Made by a program: the position numbers and the translations under genes | Shown here: positions 1 to 8,660 of the stretch, one piece after another | Position numbering within the stretch: position 1 is the first letter of the stretch | Layout: the number at the start of each line of letters is the position of its first letter | Assembly: GCA_035293945.1 (NCBI GenBank) | Contig: DATGLV010000003.1 | Coordinates: forward strand, 14,993 to 78,992 | DNA: 64,000 nucleotides | Origin: VAZQ01 sp035293945 | GTDB lineage: Bacteria > Pseudomonadota > Alphaproteobacteria > Rhizobiales > Xanthobacteraceae | Direction: 5' to 3' | The notes under the pieces: generated by a model | Database searches by the model: none | What the model was told of the DNA's origin: nothing | Seen by the model: the letters and a program-made list of their open reading frames with translations, nothing else

Positions 1-2
1 AC

Positions 3-2354
3 GTGGGCGTCGACATCCAGGCCACGATGGCGGGTTGGCAGCGCGAGCTCGATCGCATCGAGGGCGAGCTCCACCAGGCACGATTGCGTTATTCGGACCT
101 CAATTCCTTGCGCGATTCCCTGCAACGGCAACGCGCGACCGTCGAAGATTTCGCGAACCGTCTCCAGCCCCACCTCGCTGCCGCCAAGGCCCAGGTGGAG
201 CTGTTGGGGCCGGCCCCGTCCGATGCTCAGCCGCCCGAGCCCGATCAGATTGCGCGCAATCGTGCGGAGCTCAACTATTATCTGGGCCTTCTGTCCGCCG
301 GACAGGCTGCCGTCAACGCGGGACAGCTGCGCATCGACCAGCTGATCAACGAAGTCCAAGAGGTTCGCCGCAAGAACTTTTCAACCTACCTCTTCCAGGC
401 GGTTCCCGGCGTGTACGCGACCGAGACCTGGATGAAGTTGCCGGCCTATGTTCCCTCGGCGGTCAGCGCGACCCACGATCTCGTTGCCGATTGGTGGACG
501 AACGAGGGCGATCGCGACGATGTGGTGCGTGGCGCGATCGCAGCCGCAGGCCTGGCGCTGGTGCTCGTGGCCGTGACGTGGCTTGGCGTGCCTCGCTTGC
601 GCCGCTGGCGCGGCGACAGCGAGCCGCCGTTCTGGAGGCGCGCATCCTCAGCGGCCGGCGTGGTCCTGTTGCGCATGCTGCCGGCCGTCGCTCCGATCCT
701 GCTGCTCTATGGCCTCATCGCCGGGTCGGAGGCACTGCCCGAGCGCGTTGATTGGCTGTTCTACACGGCGGTGCAATCGGCAGTCATCGTCTTTGCGGTG
801 AGCGCATTGGTGGCCACCGTCTTCGCTCCGGCGGCGCCGCAATGGCGTCTCGTGCCGGCTTCGAACGCTGCTGCTTGGCGCATCTGCGGCCTGGTCGTGC
901 TGCTCGCGGTCGTGTATGGCCTGACGACGTTCATCTATATCGCCACACGTCTCGTTCAGGCGCCGTTTGCGCTCACGGTCGCGATCGCCGTTCCGTCATG
1001 CCTCGTGCTGGCGGGCATCGTCGTCGCCATCCTGCTCACCCCGCTTGAAGGACAGCACCGGGACGGGATCACGTCTCCGCAATGGCTCAAGGCGCTGCGG
1101 CTCCCGGTCTGGACAACGATCGTGGCCATCGTGGTGAGCACGCTTGCCGGTTACCTCGCGCTCGCGCGGTTCCTGTCGCAACAGCTGATTGTCACCGGCT
1201 CCATTCTGGCGATTGTATATCTGCTGCTCTTGTGGGTTGATGGATTCACCCAGGGTCTCGGCGAAGATCACGCGGCAATCGGACATTGGCTGCAGGACAG
1301 AGCCGGCCTCGACCAGCGACGCCGCCAGCAGCTCGCGCTGCCGTGCGGTCTGTTTCTCAAGCTCGCCGTGCTGGTGCTGTCGGTGCCTCTTATCATGCTG
1401 CAATGGGGCTACAACTGGCCCGACATCTTCGACTGGTACCGCCAGCTGTTTTTCGGCTTTCGTATCGCCAACACCCAAGTCTCGTTTGCCGCGCTGCTCG
1501 CCTCCATCATCGTATTCGTGCTGGCCTACGCGGCGGCGCGGCTGTTCCAGAGCTGGCTCGACGCGCGCGTCCTGCGGGTGGCCGGGATCTCGGGCGGTGT
1601 TCGCGATTCGATTCGCACCGGCGTTGGCTACGTGGGTGTCGTCCTCGCAGCCGTGGTGGCGGCCTCCTTTGCGGGCTTCAACCTGTCAAATCTTGCCATT
1701 GTGGCCGGAGCGTTCTCGGTCGGCGTCGGTCTTGGCCTGCAGGCCGTCGTCAGCAATTTCGTCTCGGGGCTCATTCTGCTGGCCGAGCGGCCCATCAAGA
1801 TCGGCGATATCGTCGCCGTCGGCGGCGAGGAGGGCACCGTACGCAAGATCAGCGTGCGCTCGACCGAGATCGAGACCGGGGACCAGGCTCACGTTCTCGT
1901 GCCCAATTCTTATTTCATCACCGAGAAGGTGAAGAACTGGACCCACCGTAATGGCTTCGGTCGTATCGTCATCGCCGTGAATGTTGCGAGCAGCAGCGAC
2001 CCGCGGCAAACGCGTGATATCCTGATCAAGGTCGCCAGAGAAAATCCTCGAGTGATGTCGGTGCCCGAGCCTTTCGTCGATTTCGAGGACTTTGGCGCGG
2101 ACAGTCTCAATTTCAAGCTCTATGCTTTCACCTATGATCTCACCAAGAACGTGGGCACACGTACCGACCTGCGTATCAGCATCCTCGAAGCGTTCAAGCA
2201 GGCGGGCATCCGCATTGCGTTTCTCCAGGCGGACGTGACCGTGCGCAACATCGATCGGCTGCGAGAGGCGGTCACGGAATACGTCTCCGGCCCTTACAAC
2301 GGAAGGAGCGGCGGCAAACGCCTTGCTGCGCATCAGATTGGAGAAGCCGGTTGA
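3..2354 (+). CDS. MscS-family mechanosensitive channel with long N-terminal region (5' end outside window)
   Basis: Inner-membrane channel that probably opens under hypo-osmotic stress. About 783 residues are visible and the frame is open to the left edge, so the true start lies outside the window; the GTG at base 3 should not be taken as the start. The first ~110 residues look like a periplasmic coiled coil (heptad-like Leu/Arg/Glu pattern), as in the DUF3772 subgroup. About ten hydrophobic segments follow between residues ~180 and 580. The MscS core is clear: a glycine/alanine-rich pore helix around residues 560-590 (VGVGLGLQAVVSNFVSG), then the beta domain with GDIVAVGGEEGTV and the VPNSYF motif. 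The last ~100 residues form the usual alpha/beta C-terminal domain. The downstream gene is unrelated. Confidence 0.93.
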   Translation: MGVDIQATMAGWQRELDRIEGELHQARLRYSDLNSLRDSLQRQRATVEDFANRLQPHLAAAKAQVELLGPAPSDAQPPEPDQIARNRAELNYYLGLLSAGQAAVNAGQLRIDQLINEVQEVRRKNFSTYLFQAVPGVYATETWMKLPAYVPSAVSATHDLVADWWTNEGDRDDVVRGAIAAAGLALVLVAVTWLGVPRLRRWRGDSEPPFWRRASSAAGVVLLRMLPAVAPILLLYGLIAGSEALPERVDWLFYTAVQSAVIVFAVSALVATVFAPAAPQWRLVPASNAAAWRICGLVVLLAVVYGLTTFIYIATRLVQAPFALTVAIAVPSCLVLAGIVVAILLTPLEGQHRDGITSPQWLKALRLPVWTTIVAIVVSTLAGYLALARFLSQQLIVTGSILAIVYLLLLWVDGFTQGLGEDHAAIGHWLQDRAGLDQRRRQQLALPCGLFLKLAVLVLSVPLIMLQWGYNWPDIFDWYRQLFFGFRIANTQVSFAALLASIIVFVLAYAAARLFQSWLDARVLRVAGISGGVRDSIRTGVGYVGVVLAAVVAASFAGFNLSNLAIVAGAFSVGVGLGLQAVVSNFVSGLILLAERPIKIGDIVAVGGEEGTVRKISVRSTEIETGDQAHVLVPNSYFITEKVKNWTHRNGFGRIVIAVNVASSSDPRQTRDILIKVARENPRVMSVPEPFVDFEDFGADSLNFKLYAFTYDLTKNVGTRTDLRISILEAFKQAGIRIAFLQADVTVRNIDRLREAVTEYVSGPYNGRSGGKRLAAHQIGEAG

Positions 2355-2430
2355 GGGGGTGGCGGCATATTCGCGGCCTCGATCGGCCATCCAATCCGCC
2401 TCAGAGACGCCGACGCGCGTGTCAGGAAAC

Positions 2431-2697
2431 GCGTGATCTGCTTCGCGTGAAAAGAGCGTTGCTGCGGGGAGGTCGGCGATTTGAAGACGCCGCTCTGTGC
2501 CGGCAAGGCAAAGTACTGGCTCGATCGCGACGGCAGCCGCCGCTCGATGATCCTCATGGCCGAAGAAAGTGCTGTCCGCCGAGAACGCGGGCGGGCTTAA
2601 CCTCAAATTTGCGAAGCCCGAAATACCTTGCGCCGGCCGGCATTGCGGCGCGCCTTGTGAGGGAGCGCCCGGCGTGATCTACTTCGCTTGAGAAGTG
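2431..2697 (+). repeat. imperfect 26-bp direct repeat, two copies 241 bp apart
   Basis: Bases 2431-2456 and 2672-2697 share the pattern GCGTGATCT-n-CTTCGC-n-TGA-n-AAG, with about four differences over 26 bases. Both copies lie in non-coding DNA upstream of the molybdenum hydroxylase genes. They could be regulator sites or remnants of an older duplication; the sequence does not decide between these. Confidence 0.45.
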
Positions 2698-2712
2698 GCG
2701 CAACAACAAGCC

Positions 2713-2730
2713 GGGGGGATGGGGGGGGGG
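2713..2730 (+). repeat. G6-AT-G10 homopolymer tract at a ribosome binding site
   Basis: Six G residues, AT, then ten G residues end only five bases before the ATG at 2736. The tract occupies the Shine-Dalgarno position of the 2Fe-2S subunit gene, so a change in its length would alter the spacing between the G-rich pairing region and the start codon. Confidence 0.7.
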
Positions 2731-2735
2731 CGAAG

Positions 2736-3197
2736 ATGGCGGTCTCTCTGCGGGTCAATGGCCGCACCCATGCATCGACGGCCGATCGGGACACGCCGCT
2801 CATCTACATCCTGCGCAACGACCTCAAGCTGAACGGACCGAAATTCGGCTGCGGCCTCGGGCAGTGCGGAGCCTGCACGGTCATCATCGACGGGCGAGCG
2901 GTGCGCTCATGCCTTACGACCGTGAATGATGCGCGCGACGCCGAGGTCATCACCCTGGAGGGGCTCGGCTCGCTCGATAATCCGCATCCGGTGCAGCGCG
3001 CCTTCATCGAGGAACAGGCCGCCCAATGCGGCTATTGCCTCAACGGCATGATCATGCAGGCCAAGGCGTTCCTGGATCAGGTCGCCAAGCCGACCGAGGC
3101 GGAGATCAAGGCGGCGCTCGCCGGCAATCTCTGCCGCTGCGGCGCGCAGGTGGAGATCGTGCGGGCGGTGCAACGGGTAGCGGCCGCACGCGCGTAG
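2736..3197 (+). CDS. (2Fe-2S)-binding small subunit of a molybdenum hydroxylase
   Basis: Electron-transfer subunit of a xanthine-oxidase-family enzyme, of the type found in isoquinoline 1-oxidoreductase (IorA) and related aldehyde oxidases. The 153-residue length is normal. The plant-type ferredoxin cluster site is seen as CGLGQCGACTV with a further Cys in the next strand (RSC), and the second cluster as CGYCLNGMIM followed by CRCG. ATG 2736 is chosen because the protein then starts directly with the beta-grasp fold; an in-frame GTG upstream would add a Gly-rich stretch encoded by the G-tract. The large subunit follows 69 bases downstream and the two presumably form one complex. No FAD subunit or cytochrome subunit is adjacent. 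Confidence 0.93.
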   Translation: MAVSLRVNGRTHASTADRDTPLIYILRNDLKLNGPKFGCGLGQCGACTVIIDGRAVRSCLTTVNDARDAEVITLEGLGSLDNPHPVQRAFIEEQAAQCGYCLNGMIMQAKAFLDQVAKPTEAEIKAALAGNLCRCGAQVEIVRAVQRVAAARA

Positions 3198-3245
3198 CGC
3201 ATGTTCCGGAAAAGTGGATCCCGGTTTTCCGATAAGAACATGCGC
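3197..3245. repeat. palindromic intergenic repeat of the Hyphomicrobiales type
   Basis: The arms GCGCATGTTC and GAACATGCGC enclose CCGGAAAA and TTTTCCG, giving a near-perfect ~49-bp hairpin-forming palindrome. From general knowledge, closely related palindromes are scattered through Bradyrhizobium and Rhodopseudomonas genomes. It starts at the last base of the preceding stop codon and contains in-frame ATGs upstream of the next gene, which can mislead start calling. Confidence 0.8.
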
Positions 3246-3266
3246 CAAATGAAGCAGAGAAGCGTC

Positions 3267-5540
3267 ATGCCGGCTCGGCTCGAAATCGCCCGGCGCGACC
3301 TGCTCAAGGCAGCAGGTTGTCTTGCCGGCTACATGCTGGTCGTTTGCGCGCCCGCCTCCTCGCCACGCGCCGCCGAAGCCGGCACCGCCAGCGCGCCTGC
3401 CGGGCCTTGGCCGAAGACGATTCCCCCCGACCGGATCGATTCCTGGCTCGCCGTCAGGGCTGACGGAGGTGTCACCTGCTTTACCGGTCGGGTCGATCTC
3501 GGCACAGGGGTGCGCACCGCGCTCGCCCAGATCGTCGCGGACGAGCTCGACGTCGATTTCGATCGTGTCACCGTGGTGATGGGCGATACCGCCAGAACCC
3601 CGGACCAAGGCACGACCAGCGCCAGCAACACGATTCAGAAAGAAGCCGTTCCGCTGCGCCACGCCGCCGCCGATGCCCGGCAGATGTTGTTGAAGCTCGC
3701 GTCCGAGCGGCTTGCGGTTCCGGTTTCCGATCTTCGGGTCGCGAGCGGCATCATCAGCTCCGGCCGCGCCGGCAAGAGCATTTCCTACGGCGAGCTCATC
3801 GGCGACAAACGCTTCGACCTGCGCGCTTCCGGCCGTGCGCGCACCAAGAAGCCGTCCGAATACACGATCGTGGGCAAATCGGTGCCGCGCACCGACATCG
3901 CCGCAAAGGCGACCGGCGCATTCACGTTCGTGCACGACATGCGCCGGCCCGGGATGGTGCACGCCCGCGTGATCCGGCCGCCCTCGTATGGCGTGGAAAC
4001 CGCGATCGGCTCCGCACTCATATCCGTCGACATGGGCTCGGTGCGGCACATACCGGGTCTCATCCAGGTGGTGCGGATCGAGGATTTCGTCGCCGTGGTG
4101 GCGGAGCGCGAGGAGAATGCAATCAAGGCTGCGCGTGACCTCAAGGTCGAATGGAAGCCATGGTCGGGGCTGCCCGATTTCTCCAAGCTCGAGGCGACGC
4201 TGCGCGAATATCCGGGCAAGCCCCGCCTGTTGCGCGAGGAAGGTGATATTCGCTCGGCGCTCACCAATGCGGCAATCGAGCTCTCCGCAACCTACGTCTG
4301 GCCTTATCAGCTGCACGCGTCGATTGGTCCATCCTGCGCGGTCGCCGAATACACCGACAACAAGCTCACCATCTGGTCGGCGACCCAATCCGCGCATGCG
4401 CTGCGCCGCGAGGCTGCCCGGCTTTTGGCCATGCCGGAGGAGGCGGTGCGCGTCGTGCACGTGGACGGCGCCGGCTGCTATGGCCTCAATTGTTCGGACG
4501 ATGTCTCACTCGACGCGGCCCTGCTGACGAAGGCGGTCGGCCGTCCGGTTCGGGTGCAGCTCTCGCGCGAGCAGGAGCAGGGCTGGGAGCCCAAAGGCGC
4601 CGCGCAGCTCATGGATGTCAGCGCGAGTCTCGACGGCAGCGGCCGCATCACCGGTTATCAATTCACCACCAAGTGCTTCTCCGGGCGCGGCGAGACCCTT
4701 GCGCACTATTTGACCGGCGCTGCGCCGGTGAAGCCGGCGGTGCTCGCACAAGGCGACCGCAACGCGGTGCCGCCCTATGTGGACATTCCCAACGTGCAGA
4801 TCAGTGTGCTCGATCCGGTGCCGCCGGTGCGTTCCGCGCGCATGCGCGGCGTCGCCAGCCTGCCCAACAGCTTCGCCCATGAATGCTTCATCGACGAGCT
4901 CGCGGCCGCCGCCGGCGCCGACCCGTTGAAGTTCCGCTTGGAGCGGCTCAATGATGCACGCGCACAGGCCGTGCTGACTGCGGTGGCCAAGAAGGCGGCA
5001 TGGGAGTCGCACGCGCCACCCAAGAAGGAGCCGGTCGCCGGCACGATCGCCAAGGGCCGCGGGGTCGCCTATGCGCGCTACACCCACGGCGATTACCCGG
5101 GATACGGGGCTGCCTACGCGGCCTGGATCGCCGATGTCGAGGTCGATGTCACGAGCGGCCGGGTGCGGGTTGCGCGCGTGGTCGTGGCGCAGGATTGCGG
5201 CCTGATGGTCAACCCGCGGGGAGTCGAGCAGCAGGTGCGTGGCAATGTCATCCAGACGCTCAGCCGTGCCCTGATGGAAGAGGCCAAGTTCGACGCCTCG
5301 GGCGCCACCAGCCTCGATTTCGCGAGCTACCCGATCGCCACCTTCGCGGACGTGCCGGACATCCAGGTGGTGTTGATCGAGCGCGCCGACGAGCCGCCGA
5401 TGGGGGTTGGTGAATCGGCCGCAATCCCCGGCGCGGCGGCCATCGCCAATGCCATTTTCAACGCGACCGGCGCCCGCATCCGCCAGGTGCCGTTCACGCC
5501 GCAGCGGATCAAAGACGCGTTGGCTTCGCCGCGGCGCTAA
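3267..5540 (+). CDS. molybdopterin-binding large subunit of a molybdenum hydroxylase (IorB-like), Tat-exported
   Basis: Catalytic subunit that oxidises an aldehyde or N-heterocycle with a molybdenum-molybdopterin cofactor; the substrate cannot be told from sequence. 757 residues. The N-terminus carries a twin-arginine signal (ARRDLLKAAG plus a hydrophobic stretch), so the folded enzyme is probably sent to the periplasm together with the 2Fe-2S subunit. The family's C-terminal active-site region is present as GVGESAAIPGAAAIANA, which supplies the catalytic Glu. ATG 3267 is preferred: the in-frame ATGs at 3201 and 3240 lie in the palindromic repeat and would place an unusual extension before the Tat signal. 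IorB-type enzymes often use a separate cytochrome c as acceptor; none is seen here. Confidence 0.92.
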   Translation: MPARLEIARRDLLKAAGCLAGYMLVVCAPASSPRAAEAGTASAPAGPWPKTIPPDRIDSWLAVRADGGVTCFTGRVDLGTGVRTALAQIVADELDVDFDRVTVVMGDTARTPDQGTTSASNTIQKEAVPLRHAAADARQMLLKLASERLAVPVSDLRVASGIISSGRAGKSISYGELIGDKRFDLRASGRARTKKPSEYTIVGKSVPRTDIAAKATGAFTFVHDMRRPGMVHARVIRPPSYGVETAIGSALISVDMGSVRHIPGLIQVVRIEDFVAVVAEREENAIKAARDLKVEWKPWSGLPDFSKLEATLREYPGKPRLLREEGDIRSALTNAAIELSATYVWPYQLHASIGPSCAVAEYTDNKLTIWSATQSAHALRREAARLLAMPEEAVRVVHVDGAGCYGLNCSDDVSLDAALLTKAVGRPVRVQLSREQEQGWEPKGAAQLMDVSASLDGSGRITGYQFTTKCFSGRGETLAHYLTGAAPVKPAVLAQGDRNAVPPYVDIPNVQISVLDPVPPVRSARMRGVASLPNSFAHECFIDELAAAAGADPLKFRLERLNDARAQAVLTAVAKKAAWESHAPPKKEPVAGTIAKGRGVAYARYTHGDYPGYGAAYAAWIADVEVDVTSGRVRVARVVVAQDCGLMVNPRGVEQQVRGNVIQTLSRALMEEAKFDASGATSLDFASYPIATFADVPDIQVVLIERADEPPMGVGESAAIPGAAAIANAIFNATGARIRQVPFTPQRIKDALASPRR

Positions 5541-5774
5541 GACATGTGCTCGCACCGCCGCTGCGGGCCAGAAGTAAACATCATCGAAGCAATTCGGCTG
5601 CAGCCAGTTCCGCCATTTGCAATGCGCTGATTGGTGAAAGATCATCCTCAATAGAGAATCAGGTGGGGACCGCCGAGCCGGACCCGATAACTGCGATGCC
5701 TTGATGGTGAGAAGCGGGTCAAGGGCGTACAACTTCGATGGTGTGCCACGCTGGGAGGCGATAGTTTCGCGCGC

Positions 5775-6335
5775 ATGAGCAGTGGCAGCCCCCCGGTCTT
5801 GCGAGGCGAACGGGTTATCCTGCGCGCACCCCGCGAAGAGGATTTCGAAGCCCGCCTCAGGCTTGGAGCCGATGCTGAGATAATTCGGATGTATGGAGGC
5901 AATCGGAGCGACGTTCGCCCGATGACCGAGGAAGCGGCCAAGCGCTGGGTGCGGCGCCTGCTAAATCACGAACATGCTTGGATCATAGAGGCTGGCACCC
6001 TCATCGGGGAAATCAGGCTTGATCGTGTTGATTTGAGAGACAGGCGGGCAAGTTTGGCAATCGGGATTGAAGACGCCGCCCAGCTTGGAAAGGGCCTTGG
6101 CAGTGAGGCTATTGATCTTACTTTGGGCTATGCTTTCAGCGTCCTAAAACTGCATCGCGTTTCCGTGCGCGTGGTGGAATATAATTTGCGAGCGATCCGC
6201 GCGTATCAGAAGTGCGGGTTCGTCATCGAGGGAAGAGAGCGAGAGGCCGCGTTCGTCGACGGCCGATGGTATGACGATGTTATGATGGCAATCCTCGAAA
6301 ATGAATACTTGGCGAGGCGGCGAAAAGAAAGATGA
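5775..6335 (+). CDS. GNAT-family N-acetyltransferase (RimJ/RimL type)
   Basis: Transfers an acetyl group from acetyl-CoA to an amine, often a protein N-terminus or a small molecule; the substrate is not known. 186 residues, normal for the family. It starts with the typical LRGERVILRAPREEDFE segment, and the acetyl-CoA loop is visible as QLGKGLGSEAI around residues 97-107, followed by NLRAIRAYQKCGF and a C-terminal Tyr-rich strand. It stands alone; the 234 bases upstream hold no gene. Its base composition looks more AT-rich than that of the genes on either side (for example ATAATTCGG, AAATCACGAAC), which suggests recent acquisition. Confidence 0.9.
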   Translation: MSSGSPPVLRGERVILRAPREEDFEARLRLGADAEIIRMYGGNRSDVRPMTEEAAKRWVRRLLNHEHAWIIEAGTLIGEIRLDRVDLRDRRASLAIGIEDAAQLGKGLGSEAIDLTLGYAFSVLKLHRVSVRVVEYNLRAIRAYQKCGFVIEGREREAAFVDGRWYDDVMMAILENEYLARRRKER

Positions 6336-6404
6336 CGGCTTCGAGCTAGAGTCGAAGCAGGCCAACGATGAGCTGGGTCGATCCTCTATTCGTCGATCCT
6401 TTAT

Positions 6405-7394
6405 TCATTCGATGCCGGCGGCGCGTAGATAATCCAGGTCGAGGAAGCGATCGGCCGTGGGCAACGGCGGCTCGAGGTTGCCGGCTTCGCTCATCAACGC
6501 AATCACTTGCTGCAGGCCCTTGGGATCGATCTCGCCGCGCCTGGGCAGGACGCCTCGCTCCGGCTTGAAATAAAGATCGAGCGTCTGCCCCGCTATGAGC
6601 TCCGAAACCCCCGTCGTGTCCACGATTGTCCTGATCACCCGATCGCGGTTTGCCGGATCTCGGATGAACGCGAAGGCCGCACCCAAGCCGCGTACATAGC
6701 GCGTCACCGCCTCCTTGTGGTCCGCCGCCCAGGAGCGGCGGATCGCCGTGACCGTGTAAAGCAGCTCCGGCACCGCATCGTTGGATGTTCCAAGGAGCCG
6801 ATAGCCCTCCTGCACGGCCAGGAGGTCCTGCGGCTGGCCGAGCACGACCGCGTCGCAATCGCCTTGATGCAGGCAGTTCCAACGGGTCGGCGTGCCTTCG
6901 ATCATCTTGACCCCGAAATCGTGCTCGAGGCCGTGCAGCGCCAACAGCTTGCGCATCGAGATCGCGATGGTGCCGGCTGCGTCGGCGAGCCCGATGATCT
7001 TCCCCTTGAGATCAGCAAAGCGTTTGATCTCCGGTTTCGCCACGAGGCTGTAGATCGGGTTATCGAACTCGGCCGCGATGCCGACCGCATCGGATCCGGC
7101 GAGCGCTGCACGGATCAGGAAAGGCGTCGCCACATGGGTGAGATCGACCTCGTCATCATGCAGCGCCGCGATCATTTTGTCGGAGCCGCCCGGAATGGGA
7201 ATCAGCACCTTGACGTCAAGGCCCTCTCGGGCAAACAGGCCCTCGCGTTGTGCAATCGAGATTGGCAGCGAAAACACGCTGTGTGCCGCCGAATAGGCCT
7301 GCCCATAGCGCAGCATGAGCGTTTCAACGCCGGCGCCGTGCGCGAAAGCGGCGCCAATCAGGCCGGCGAGCAGGAGGCGCATTGAGGTAGGCAT
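6405..7394 (-). CDS. periplasmic solute-binding protein of an ABC transporter (NMT1/SsuA/ThiY-like)
   Basis: Binds a small solute in the periplasm for an ABC importer, as in nitrate/sulfonate/taurine or thiamine-precursor systems. 329 residues with an N-terminal signal sequence (MRLLLAGLIGAAFAHGAG). After it come the family features IAQREGLFAREGLDVKVL, the domain-I segment with ADLKGKIIGLAD, and a domain-II helix at VTRYVRGLGAAFAFI. ATG 7394 is chosen because it places the signal sequence at the N-terminus; upstream in-frame codons would bury it. No permease or ATPase gene is adjacent, so it is an orphan component in this window. The ligand cannot be predicted. Confidence 0.85.
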   Translation of the reverse strand: MPTSMRLLLAGLIGAAFAHGAGVETLMLRYGQAYSAAHSVFSLPISIAQREGLFAREGLDVKVLIPIPGGSDKMIAALHDDEVDLTHVATPFLIRAALAGSDAVGIAAEFDNPIYSLVAKPEIKRFADLKGKIIGLADAAGTIAISMRKLLALHGLEHDFGVKMIEGTPTRWNCLHQGDCDAVVLGQPQDLLAVQEGYRLLGTSNDAVPELLYTVTAIRRSWAADHKEAVTRYVRGLGAAFAFIRDPANRDRVIRTIVDTTGVSELIAGQTLDLYFKPERGVLPRRGEIDPKGLQQVIALMSEAGNLEPPLPTADRFLDLDYLRAAGIE

Positions 7395-7574
7395 CTTGTC
7401 TGTTCCAGCACTCGGCACCCCGTTGGATAAGCGCCACGGCGTCAGTTTACTACATTCGGCTTTGCACAGAGGCCGCATTGCTGCTGCCGAAGGCCGCACC
7501 CGATAGGCTGCACGTGTGCCCGCTCGTCGGCATAACGCCGGCGACGAGCAGGCAAGCTTGACTGATCAAACGCG

Positions 7575-8531
7575 CTATTTGATCGCCTGTGGATTTATGG
7601 GCGAGCCGGTGCCGCCGGTGATCACCAGCGGCGGTCCGCAGAAGAAGAACTCGTAGACTCTGTCCGCCGCGCAATCCTCCGCCAGCTCCTTGAGGTAGAA
7701 CATCTCCCCCATCGTCAGACCCATGGCCGGGATCACCACCCAATGCCAGGGCTGGTTGGCCTCGGTGGTTTCGTTCGGGCGCACCTCGACCCCCCAGGTG
7801 TCGGAGCAGATCGCCGCGATCTGTCTGTCCTGGCACCAGTAGCAATTCTCGAATTTCACCCCGGGGGCGTCGCCGCCCGCAAAGCCGCCCCACTTCTTCT
7901 CGGCAAGGCAGCGTTCCATCTGGCCGGTCCGCACGATCACGAAATCGCCGCGACGGATCTCGATGCTCTGCGCCTTGGCGCATTGGTCGAGCTCGTCGTT
8001 GGCAATCGCATAGCCGTCAGCCAGATGCGGCAGACCCTTGAAGCGCGCAATATCGAGCAGCACGCCGCGGCCGACCATTTTGCTCTTGGTGTGCTCGATG
8101 CCGAGCTTGCCGAGGCCGTTGCAATCGACCAGCCGCGCGTCGTAGCCGTTGTACATCTTCTCCTCATAGAAGATGTGGCCGAGCGAATCCCAATGCGTCG
8201 CGCATTGCACCGGCATGTTGATGGCATCGTCGGCGTAGCGGACATTCGGCACGACGTCTTGGCGCCCTGCGACCGCATCGGTGCCGGTCGCCAGCATGGT
8301 ATGAATCGGATTCCAGCGCCCGCCAAAGAGGCCGGTCTGCGGACCATTGCGGTCGAGCGGAATCCCGAGTGCGAAGACCTTGCCGCGGCGGATGAGAGAG
8401 GCCGCCCGCACGATGTCTTCGGGCCGTACGTGATTGAGCGTGCCGATCTGGTCGTCAGCGCCCCATCGGCCCCAATTCCTCAGCTTCTCGGACGCTTCGC
8501 GGATCGCCTGCTTCCCCACCTTGATGTCCAT
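7575..8531 (-). CDS. cyclase-family metal hydrolase (PF04199, kynurenine-formamidase-like)
   Basis: Member of the metal-dependent cyclase/formamidase-like hydrolases; the reaction is probably hydrolysis of an amide or ester, with substrate unknown. 318 residues. The metal-binding region is seen as CATHWDSLGHIFYEEKMYNG near residues 110-130, which is the variant (THxDxxxH) found in the longer bacterial subgroup. A second conserved stretch, RRGDFVIVRTGQ, lies near residue 200. ATG 8531 is the natural start: the reading frame extends much further upstream but there only mirrors aroE on the other strand. It is divergent from aroE with ~130 bases between them. Confidence 0.85.
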   Translation of the reverse strand: MDIKVGKQAIREASEKLRNWGRWGADDQIGTLNHVRPEDIVRAASLIRRGKVFALGIPLDRNGPQTGLFGGRWNPIHTMLATGTDAVAGRQDVVPNVRYADDAINMPVQCATHWDSLGHIFYEEKMYNGYDARLVDCNGLGKLGIEHTKSKMVGRGVLLDIARFKGLPHLADGYAIANDELDQCAKAQSIEIRRGDFVIVRTGQMERCLAEKKWGGFAGGDAPGVKFENCYWCQDRQIAAICSDTWGVEVRPNETTEANQPWHWVVIPAMGLTMGEMFYLKELAEDCAADRVYEFFFCGPPLVITGGTGSPINPQAIK

Positions 8532-8660
8532 CGTCCCGGCTTCCTTTGCTTCCTCACGCTCAGGGGATGATTGTGACGCGGCCGAGGATCGCGGTCCATC
8601 AGGCTGCGGCAGCGGCGGAAACGTTGCCAACGCTCCCTGAACTTGCGCTATGTGAGGCGC

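Larger units (their letters stand above)
2355..2735. other. intergenic, no convincing gene
   Basis: The stretch between the channel gene and the 2Fe-2S protein gene holds no reading frame with a recognisable protein on either strand. It contains an imperfect direct repeat (2431-2456 and 2672-2697) and ends in two adjacent runs of G just before the next start codon. Confidence 0.6.

Noticed and set aside
2907..5732. Long minus-strand frames (517 and 408 codons) opposite the molybdenum hydroxylase genes
   Set aside because: Their translations are rich in His, Arg and Gly without any fold or signal, and the plus strand has clear catalytic motifs.
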